Position numbers and translations under genes: made by a program | Shown: piece after piece, positions 11,575-20,018 of the stretch | Position numbering within the stretch: the stretch's first letter is position 1 | Layout: every line of letters begins with the position of its first letter | The notes under the pieces: model-generated | Seen by the model: the letters and a program-made list of their open reading frames with translations, nothing else | The model's database searches: none | What the model was told of the DNA's origin: nothing | Assembly: GCA_903772945.1 (NCBI GenBank) | Contig: CAICTM010000841.1 | Span: 1 to 45,777 of the forward strand | DNA length: 45,777 bases | Source: Seminavis robusta | Lineage: Eukaryota > Bacillariophyta > Bacillariophyceae > Naviculales > Naviculaceae | Direction: 5' to 3'

Positions 11575-12792
11575 ATGAAGGCCAGCAATACTACTACGAA
11601 GAGCACCCTTAGTAGTTCGTCCAGTACCATTACTGCTTCTACATCCTCTATTGCTACGTCTTCATCAGTCCAAGAACGATGGAGTGAAGCCAACATTGCC
11701 TCGACGGTTCAACTGTGGAAATTTGACACACGGCAAGAATCCATTTTGCGGCAACTCCAGCCGCTTTTAAAGGATATCGATCATTGGAAGAATGATCCAC
11801 ACGAAGTGGCGCGGTACATGAAGGACTTTTACAAACTGTCGGTACCCAAAATGGCAGACAAGTTTCGTCACATGGTGGAATGGCGGATTTCCGAACGCAT
11901 GGATACCTTTTGTGCATCCTACTATGGACATCCACCGCCGCCCATTTTCAGCTACTTTCCCATTTTTCTATTGGGCGGGTACGACTACGAAGGAGATCCC
12001 ATTTACATGATTCGACCGGGAGTCCTGGATGCCCAAGGACTCTTATCCTTAACATCGGCCAAGGATATTTTGGACTATGTCAAGTTTCTTCAAGAAGTCA
12101 CGTTGACACGGTACACTCCAGGCATTCCCAAGCATTGGAATTGGCAAACCGAACATTACGAGAAAACACATGGTGGAAAACGCTTTACGCAATTCACTGT
12201 CATTGTCGATTTGCAGGGCTTGGGGCGACGTCATTTGCGAGGCAGTTTCTTTGGCGTTCTCCAACAAATTACGAGAATCGGACAAGACTATTATGCCGGA
12301 GTCCGCAAACGCATCTTGATTGTACGAGCTCCTCGCATCTTTCAACTGGTATGGAACGTCGTCAAGGTCTTTTTGGACGAACACGTTCACGAACTCATTT
12401 CCATTTCCACACCGGCGGACTATCATCAAGTCTGTGACCGATATCTCGATCGCAAAATTTTGCCACCGGAAATGGGAGGACAAGGACGGGCCATGCCGGG
12501 GTTCTTTCACGAATTCATTCGCATGAATGGAGGCATGATCCCCAAAGACGTTGGTACCAAAAGGTCGGGGCCGTTTGCAAAGGGTGCTCTCACCACCAGT
12601 CCAACGTTTGACATGTCCGACGATGACGACAACAACGAGCCATTTACAGCTCCCACTACTACTGCGATTGCTGTCAAGTCATTGCTCCGAGGACACTTTG
12701 ACGTATCGTCCATAACCAACGAGGTAACGACAGTCTCCCTGGCGGGGAAACGGACGCGACCAGAGACAATCAACTATTCCGCGAGAATCTGA
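11575..12792 (+). CDS. CRAL-TRIO (SEC14-like) lipid-binding domain protein
   Basis: A 405-residue intronless protein with an ATG in ACCATGAAG context. Residues 1-35 are Ser/Thr-rich. Residues 50-115 form a helical CRAL-TRIO N-like segment (ILRQLQPLLKDIDHWKNDPH). Residues 120-305 are a CRAL-TRIO domain: GYDYEGDPIYMIRPG, then FTVIVDLQGLGRRHLRG, then APRIFQLVWNVVKVFLDE, ending LPPEMGGQG, the usual SEC14 C-terminal landmark. Such proteins bind and exchange phosphoinositides, phosphatidylcholine or other hydrophobic ligands and act in membrane traffic. The ligand cannot be read from sequence. The tail after 310 is acidic and low in complexity. It is divergently transcribed from the papain-like protease. 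Confidence 0.92.
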   Translation: MKASNTTTKSTLSSSSSTITASTSSIATSSSVQERWSEANIASTVQLWKFDTRQESILRQLQPLLKDIDHWKNDPHEVARYMKDFYKLSVPKMADKFRHMVEWRISERMDTFCASYYGHPPPPIFSYFPIFLLGGYDYEGDPIYMIRPGVLDAQGLLSLTSAKDILDYVKFLQEVTLTRYTPGIPKHWNWQTEHYEKTHGGKRFTQFTVIVDLQGLGRRHLRGSFFGVLQQITRIGQDYYAGVRKRILIVRAPRIFQLVWNVVKVFLDEHVHELISISTPADYHQVCDRYLDRKILPPEMGGQGRAMPGFFHEFIRMNGGMIPKDVGTKRSGPFAKGALTTSPTFDMSDDDDNNEPFTAPTTTAIAVKSLLRGHFDVSSITNEVTTVSLAGKRTRPETINYSARI

Positions 12793-12941
12793 TAGTACTA
12801 CCTGGCAAATCCACGTAAAGCGTTGTGCTCTCAGCTTGGGGAATACAATTTTGTTTCTATTAGCCTCTACGATTGATCATTCTTCTATTACCTCGGCAGG
12901 TTAACTGCCTGAGTCCTCTACCCCTTTAATGGCAAATGTTC

Positions 12942-13005
12942 TGTCTGTGGGATCCCCCTGGTTTTTGTCTGTGGGATCCCCTCGTTTTGTGTCTGTGGGA
13001 TCCCC
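12942..13005. repeat. 24-bp tandem repeat with GGGATCCC palindrome, 3 copies
   Basis: TGTCTGTGGGATCCCC begins at 12942, 12966 and 12990, an exact 24-bp period with variable 8-bp spacers (CTGGTTTT, TCGTTTTG). Each unit centres on the palindrome GGGATCCC. Confidence 0.9.
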
Positions 13006-13240
13006 TATCCCAGTGAAGCCAGGGTATAAGGATAGAGATAATGTAAGCTGGCAAAACTGGAAATTGAAGGTTCAATAAAAGTTAGGGGTAGGAATATATC
13101 AATGTAATTTAAGGTTAGTGCACTCAGGACAAAAACACAATAAGCCAGCAGGTGTTGTAAATTTAGAGTTACACGATCGAATGATAGCTGTAAATTATGG
13201 GTTAGCCCGTGGCTACACCAATGCTAGCTTAATATAAAAC

Positions 13241-13393
13241 AGAAGGTTACAATGAGGGAATGATAGTGGGCGGCAACACACGACGAAGTCGGGTGTTGTC
13301 GCCAGGGCTAGCATACATAAAAAAGAAGGTTATAATGAGGGAATGATGCCGGGCGGCAACACACGACGAAGTCGCGTGTTGTCGCCAGGGCTA
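13241..13393. repeat. Duplicated 70-bp unit with strong hairpin
   Basis: Units at 13241-13310 and 13324-13393 are about 93% identical, with period 83 bp. Each contains a 35-nt inverted repeat (13269-13303 and 13352-13386). The arms GGCGGCAACACACGAC and GTCGCGTGTTGTCGCC (GTCGGGTGTTGTCGCC in copy 1) enclose a GAA loop. The second copy pairs better than the first. This could be a small foldback element, a structured RNA or part of a larger repeat. Confidence 0.85.
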
Positions 13394-13930
13394 CCTTGAA
13401 AGAAGGATGCAATTTCAAACATGATCCTCTTTCTTCTATTTGTCTTTCTGCTGAGGTATCGCAGCTCCCGCTGACTTATTAAATTCCTCAGAACGACAGT
13501 TTCGTTGCGCTTTCGTTGCATTTGTTCTCCTTGGTCAAACATCAATTTGCCTCTTCTAAGAGCTCGTGCGTCTTCGGGGGAGTGACGAGCCTCGTCCTTG
13601 TGTTCGGTGCTGCCCGGCTTCCGTAGATAACTTCCATACTCTAGCCAGCTAGACCCTTCTTCCGGTGATACCGTGTCTCGAGCGTACAGAAACTCTAGTT
13701 AGTTTAGCTCAGAGATTTTAGTTTAGTTGGCCGAAATCTTAGTTTAGAATCAGGACTGAAATACCCACCTCTTCGACCGTCCGATTTGAACACGGGATGC
13801 CCATAATGATATGGTAGGCGCTACGGTATGTAGAGGGCACAGGGCCAAGTGTTGGTCCTGGCCGCACTGGGACATTCGTGGTCTTGTAGTTTTTCGATCT
13901 GTGGTCCATAAAACCTGACGCTCCATCCGC

Positions 13931-16900
13931 TCATATAGTCTGAATGGATTTACCGCTCGCCCGCCTGGATTTGCGTTTGCCCTTGCTCCCGATCCTCAAC
14001 TTGGCCAAACTCTTGCCTTTGATGACGAGGAGACCCTGGGCTTCCTTCTTCATTGCCTTTTTCAGGTTTTGAAACACAATATTGGCGGAATCAGAACCTG
14101 GGCCTTGCACTTTTTCGTAGATTGCCAGGGCATTACGGTACGCCTCCGCAGCACCAGAGTAGTCAGCCGTGTCCAACAAGGCGTTGCCAACACGACTGTA
14201 CGATTCTGCCATCGTGACAGAATCCTCTCCCAGGAGCTCTTTGCGGATTGTCAACATGGATTGAAACGCTTCCTTGCCGGCGTGAAATTCGCCCTTTTCG
14301 TACAGTAGATCCCCAATCTTTTCATGGGCATCGGCAACGAACAAGTCATGCTGGCCCAAAGCTGCAGTCTTGAATCGCAAAGCTTCTCGATAATACACCA
14401 AGGCAATATCCGTGTACCCTCCTTCCAAAAATGCAGCACCAAATCGATCACACGCAGAAGCTTTTTGCAAATCCGGCATATCAGGCAACAACCTTGTAAC
14501 GGCAACGGCTTCTCCGTAGGCGTACTGAGCAAACTTGAGATTGTCGTCCTTCAAGGCCGCAATGCCCATTCGTTCATACGTCTCGGCAATGGCGAGATGC
14601 GTGTTTCCCAGCAAGTCTTCCCGAACATCCAAGGCATTCTCGTACTCGCCGAGGGCCGCGTTACAGTCGCCATCCAAGAGGAGGGCATTGGCTAGTTTGT
14701 CGTAGAACGTTGCCGTGTCCAGACTCGGCTTGCCCGTGTCGGCCAAGGGAGCGGATAGGCAAGCCTTGTACCTGTCAATTGCCAAAGGATAGTATCCCTG
14801 ATCCACCAAAATGTCACCAATGAGGCCACAAATACCTGCGGAATCCTCTGGTGAATGATACTTCTGAATGGCAAAGGCTCGTTCACAAAGTTCCATGGCA
14901 CGATCGTGATCATGATTGGTTCGTGCGTCGGCAACGATGGCAAGCATGGTCTCCACCATGGAGGATATTCTGTCGGCGGCACTGATCCCTCCCGAACATA
15001 CCATATCGGCGGCAGCAGATTCGACTCTTTCGTTGGATGAAAGGCCTTCTTGTACTGTTCCAAGGCTCCATCGAAATCCTGCGCATCCTTGCAAGTGTCG
15101 CCCATACAGATGCGCAAACGTGCCGTGTCGGGCCCATCGCCCAACAAGGATGCCTTGATGGCCAGCGCGATCCTATACTCCACCAAAGATTCTGTGTGGT
15201 CCCCCATAAAGTGAAGAACGTCGCCAATGGCCTCATGAGAGGCAGCGGTGTCCAAGTGCGTGGCACCCAACACGGCTTTTCGAATGACGAGCGCTTCTCG
15301 ATGTTTCTCCAGTGCCCGATCATGTTCGCTATTGGAATGCCACATGCACGCCACCCGGTAGAGAGACTGTGCCGTTTCGGGATGCTTTCCCTGTACATTT
15401 TTGCGCATGCCCAGTGCCCTGCGATACAAATCCAGAGCACCGGCATGGTCCTCGTGTTGTTCCAAGATGCTGCCGCGAATCTCATGAGATCGTGCCGCTT
15501 CGACATGGTCCGTATCACCCACGACGTATTCGATGAGCGCCAATGCCATGTACGCTCGTGCCAAGGCACCGTCCTCGTCGTCTAGCTCCATGCAAATGTG
15601 GGCAATGTTGTTGTGTATTGTGGCCATGGTACGCCAAATGATGGGTTCCACCTTTTTATTGTTCTTGTTGTCCTGCTCTGCTAATACATTTTGTTTTCGC
15701 GTGTTTGGTTTGGCCAGACGTCTCTTGTGCAGTCCCAGAACGTAGTCATAATCTCGTTTGTAATCCATTCTCCCGTGTGTTTTTTGTTGTTGTTGTCGCC
15801 GTCGTAGTACATTGCCTGTGATGAACGCATATTCACTGGCGATCGCTGGATGTTTGTTCCGCAAGTACACGGCCAAGACATCAAATCCCTGTTCATAGGA
15901 TGCCAACGCCTGGTCGAGTTCACCCATGGAAGTTTGGACATTGCCCACGTGACTATAACATGCTGCAATTTCATGCACTTGCGGATTGTTTTTGGCACTA
16001 TGAATTTCAATGGCCTTGTTGCCCCATTCCAATGCCTCCTGTGGGTTCCGACCATTCTTGTGGAACAAGACACAGACACGACTACAGAATCTGGCGTGTG
16101 CCATGCTGCCACAGTTGTCACCAAAATAGTCTTGTAGATCTTGTCGATAGGCAATGATATCGTGCACGACGCCGTCCAACCACAACCGTAACAACTCATT
16201 GACACGTTGATTCAAGGCGGCACATCCCATTCCTTCCATGACGACTTTTAAAATGGCCGTGCGATCATTTTCCACCGATGCTTGAGCATCTTCCACACTG
16301 GTTCTGGCGAGGACTCGGAAAAAGGCATCGAGAGACTTTCCCTTGGTGCCAAAGAGATGATTGTCGAGAGAGTCCTTTTCCTTGGGTGGCATGACAATGC
16401 TCAATTGACATCCATGACTCTCGGCTGTTGTGAGCTCAAAGATGCACCAGACCTGTTTGTATAATATGATATAAAAGAACAATACAACCAACTGAAAGTT
16501 AGCCAAGATGCAGTTGTCTAGATCAGTCTGTATAAGTTTTGCAGGATGATGTACATACCCTTTGAAGATAGGTTGGACTGTGCCATGGCTGCAGTTTCAG
16601 AATCAATCAAGAAATCCATGCATAAGAGTGGACATATGTAAACGAAAACCAAGCACAATAAGTGAGATATTGTGTGTCTAGCTCCCACCAAGTCAATTGC
16701 CAGCTAGATGTCTGCATGCTGTACTAACCTGCATCATTGCGAGTATGTGTCCAATTTTGGTGACTCTTCCAAAGAAGACATCTCTAAATTCTTCAAAGGG
16801 CACGACTTCCCCGGCTTGACGATTTTCGTAGACGCGATGTTGATTGTTACAGAGACAGCAGATCCACACGTACGTGCGTCTTGGATTGCGTCGATTCTGG

Positions 16901-17373
16901 AAACAATACTCCGATAAAGTATCGAGGATATCCGTTAATCTATATGCCCACGAATAGCTGAGCATGTAACGGGCGGGACCCACATTGTCGCGCCCGTGGA
17001 CGCAATCCACATAAGCGGCTCCGGGTCTCCCATCGTGAGGACAATCAATGTCCAATCCCTTGCTGCGAATGACACCCGGTGTGGCTTCATCCAGATTCTC
17101 AATGTCGTAGATCGTCGATTTCTTGGAGAGTCCAGGAGTCGACAGCACTTCTTGCAAAAATGTTGTCCGCAGATAATGCACACTCAGAGCCAAGGGAAGA
17201 TCGTTCTTGTTCTTGTGGCCAGCAAAAGACTTTCTCTTCATCCTCCTCTTTTGTGAAGACAAGTAAGTCATGCAGCTCCACAAAAATGAAGAAAGCCGTC
17301 GTTTGGTGGCAGCAATTTGAAGCACGACTGCGGTACCATGGTACCGGTACCAAAGAGTTACTGGTGCAGGCAT
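13931..17373 (-). CDS. TIR-like domain plus TPR ('kinesin light chain'-type) protein, 4 exons
   Basis: Minus-strand exons are 17373-16729, 16588-16559 (30-nt microexon), 16452-15026 and about 14969-13931, giving about 1046 residues. Introns 1 and 2 are clear (GTTAGT...CTGCAG, 140 nt; GTATGT...AAACAG, 106 nt) and in phase. Residues 85-280 form the diatom-type N-terminal domain: MLSYSW at 137-142, RTYVWICCLC around 170, then PWHSPTYLQR from the microexon, then VWCIFEL with WCxxE at 227-231, then SIVMPPKEK. This layout resembles TIR domains, whose catalytic Glu lies in WCxxE. Residues from about 330 onward hold many TPR units (e.g. HPETAQSLYRVACMWHSNSE), hence the usual 'kinesin light chain' label. 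The C-terminus is basic. The frame changes between 14970 and 15080; a 56-nt GT-AG intron is one fit and a frameshift is the alternative. The ATG at 17373 may be too far upstream: TACCGGTA, otherwise noncoding here, lies inside the first codons. Confidence 0.8.
16559..16588 (-). other. 30-nt microexon of the TIR-like/TPR gene
   Basis: The sequence between acceptor CTGCAG and donor GTATGT is exactly 30 nt and encodes PWHSPTYLQR. It joins in phase to ...ILAMMQ upstream and VWCIFEL downstream. Homologs I recall have an uninterrupted P-W-x-x-P-x-Y-L-x-R-V-W-C-I-F-E-L at this point. Without this exon the conserved block would be incomplete. Confidence 0.85.
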
Positions 17374-17520
17374 AAGTCCTTTCAGAGTGACTTCTATCAG
17401 TGGGGCGTTCTGTAGTGACTGCCAGAGGAAACAACGAAACGGTAATAAGTACCGGTAACAGTAGTTGAGAAGACTTAAAGACTGCCGAAAGGAAATGACG
17501 ATTCGAGTCGTGGATAAATC

Positions 17521-17622
17521 GAATCCTAATCAATTTTTGGAAGCGTTTTCAAAAATTCATTAGAGTGCATTTTTGCGCTCTAATGAATTTTTGAAAACGC
17601 TCCCAAAAATTGATTAGGATTC
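17521..17622. repeat. Foldback element, 45-bp arms, 12-nt loop
   Basis: Left arm 17521-17565 and right arm 17578-17622 are reverse complements with one mismatch in 45. The loop is TGCATTTTTGCG. The arms begin GAATCCTAATCAATTTTTGG. Flanking sequence does not continue the pairing, and no obvious target-site duplication is visible. Candidates are a foldback transposon/MITE or a hairpin small-RNA precursor. Confidence 0.95.
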
Positions 17623-19039
17623 TATAGAGGGTGGGGGTTCAAACCAACTCCACAACCTGAGTACGTAGTTAATTACCCAAGCCACCAGAAATTAAACTGG
17701 CACCAAATGGCCTACGTAACAAAAGCACTGTACAGGTTGCAATAGAGAGTCAAAAGGAGCCACGAACTGGATAACTGAGCTATCAACGGGGGGTTGAGAG
17801 CGTTCGCGAGTGTAACGCTAGCAAATATGAGTGTATAAGCTGTAAAGATTGTTGAAATTGGATAAAATGCATCAAAGATGGATGCATGTACGAGCTAATC
17901 CAGGAAGGTGGGAAAAGATAAAGGAAACGGTACGATTGGTTTTACATCCCAGCTGGAAACTATCGATAGGTCAGCAGCGGCGCTACACTACTACTAGCAC
18001 GAGGGCCAGGCTTTTAGTAGTAAAGGTGCGTGAGTCGACAAGGTCAGAACCCAAACCAAGTGTGCTGCAGCCAAAATAATGGAGCAAGAGATATCCCCCT
18101 TGTGGGCTTTTTGCATGCTTGGACAAAAGAGGCGAACACACAATTCGTCAGAATCCAATGTGGCGGGGCGTCAGCCAGTGGCAGTGAACTCTTTGCACAC
18201 ATACATGACACTGTACATACACGTACATGTGAAGGGCTCATGTGATCCAGTGATGAGCTAATGTATTCAAGAGCGAAGTGGATGTCTCGGTGGTACTACC
18301 GTCTACCGTACCATGGAAATGAAGGATGCTGGCCATCTTCAGCAAAGATAAAAGTAATGGAATAGAATACATACATACCGGTACATGTAAGAGCTATGTC
18401 AGTCTCTTTCCCGACTACCTGGTACCACACCGTCGTTTGGCTTGTTACACGTGTATTTTAAAATAGCTATTCATGGTGTTCACTTTTTGATTTTCGATTA
18501 CTCGGCACCAGAACTCCAGCCTGAAGGCTTGTCTCTGTCAATTGTCAATCCCAGGTAAATTATATTTAGAATACTCACTTTTTGCTGCAATTGATAAATT
18601 ACTTAATTACTTACTGGGAGGTTTGTCCAAAGGAAACACATGAATCACATGAACCTTTGAATAAATCTACTGAACTTGTATGGCTTAAGTAGCGATTGCT
18701 GACTCGTCGACTTATTATTAAATGCCCCTATAGAGGCTTATCACTTCGAAGAGTGCATCGAAGACACAGAGATAGAAGCTCGCAATGCATGTTCGCATCT
18801 CCAAGGCTTATATATATGTATATCGCCAAGGTTCCGGTGTTCCCTTTCGAATTAGGAAGACTTAAGCTTGCGAAAATTTGGAATGGAAGAGGCGCACACA
18901 ACTCGTGTATCGCTTCGTGAGCTTATTTATTGCTTTGTTGAGGCTTATCTCTTGGAAGAGTACACGGAATGCTCAGATGACCTATGCAGTTTTTCTATTC
19001 CAGGGATACTAGTACACTGTATGGATATTACCGTACTTA

Positions 19040-19631
19040 CAGTCAACACTCACTAAAGTTCCACCCCCCAGCATTAAGAAAAAAATGGAACTTAGCTGAA
19101 TTACGGAACTTTAGATCTTTGGAGCCCCATATCGGCCCGTTCGTGGTCTTGGGACCCACTTGGGGTGGTTCCTGTCATATTCTATTTTTATTGGTGGTAA
19201 AAGGAACTAATCTTTCATAGGGTGGAACCACATCACTTCTACATATAGTGTCTCTATTGTCGACTAGTTGTGTTACTACTAGCAAATGCTAGTAAAACGT
19301 GCTCTTTAGGCTTTGTCGAGTACCTGAGGGTGTCTGGCATGAAAGAGAAAGTTGAACTAACTTTTCATAGTATAAATGAGATTCCTAAAAAGGTATCCCA
19401 AAGTAGTCCCACATAATTCTAAGTAATTTTTAAAGAAAAATGTGACTGTTGTTGCCTCATTTTGAAAAATTCTAACTACCAGCCCAGCCTCAAACAGCCA
19501 CAAAACCCATTCACCAGTCAGTCATGTTCAGTCATGAGAACTAGTGACTTAGGGGGGGGGCAGCCCTGAAAAAGTGGAACTTTGTAGAATAACGGAACTT
19601 AAAAAAACGGAACTTAAGTGAGTGTTGACTG
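19040..19631. mobile_element. Tc1/mariner-like MITE (592 bp, non-autonomous)
   Basis: Terminal inverted repeats of 23 bp begin CAGTCAACACTCACT and differ at one position. The element is flanked by TA at 19038-19039 and 19632-19633, the target duplication of Tc1/mariner/pogo transposons, whose termini often start CAGT. Six subterminal GGAACTT/AAGTTCC motifs are arranged three per end (19056, 19087, 19105; 19576, 19594, 19609), possibly transposase-binding sites. No transposase frame is present, so movement would need a transposase supplied elsewhere. Confidence 0.85.
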
Positions 19632-20018
19632 TACTCCACTGGATTTCGACTGCACCGTCTGAGTCGAGTCAATTCAGTACCGCTGCCGTATTACATGTAC
19701 CAGTTTTCAGAACATTGAGTTCTGTCCTACTCCTATATTTAGTCCTGGAGCAAACGATATTGCAGCCGGAGCATGAAGCCCGCAAACAACACTGGCAACT
19801 AGATCTAATACAGAACCCTCACTTTTCTTGTTGTCTTGGATTGATCGACCTCTTGCTCAATTGTTTAGAAGCAGGCAACAGCACTGTATGCCGATCAATC
19901 CAAGAAGAAAAGTAAAGACTTTGTTCATACAAGCTAACTAGCCAGCCGGTACGACAGCTGCTGCCATTCTTCGACAACGCGCAGTACATGCACCACAATC
20001 TACCAACAAATCATCATC

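Larger units (their letters stand above)
12793..13930. other. Intergenic region rich in short repeats
   Basis: Holds a 24-bp tandem repeat (12942-13005) and a duplicated 70-bp hairpin unit (13241-13393), both listed separately. A motif GGCTTCCGTAGATAACTTCC at 13616 resembles one at 22410. The small minus frame at 13330-13545 overlaps the hairpin and has no support. Confidence 0.6.
17374..20018. other. Gene-poor intergenic region with two repeat elements
   Basis: No frame with recognisable protein features. It holds a 102-bp foldback (17521-17622) and a 592-bp MITE (19040-19631), listed separately, plus TACCGGTA at 17450 and 18376. The 3' end includes the promoter of the first LRR gene. Confidence 0.7.

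Noticed and set aside
12942..13393. CRISPR-like array
   Set aside because: Only 2-3 units, eukaryotic context, no cas genes; simple tandem repeats explain it.
14995..15015. 32-nt intron with donor GTATGT in the TPR gene
   Set aside because: Splicing there would create a TGA at the junction; longer alternatives keep the frame.
16390..16506. Independent TPR gene starting at the ATG at 16392
   Set aside because: The conserved block VWCIFEL...SIVMPPKEK continues upstream of that ATG and joins the microexon and exon 1 in phase.
17630..17660. GGGGGTTCAAACC as a tRNA T-arm
   Set aside because: Stem does not pair as a T-arm and no acceptor or anticodon arm is found nearby.
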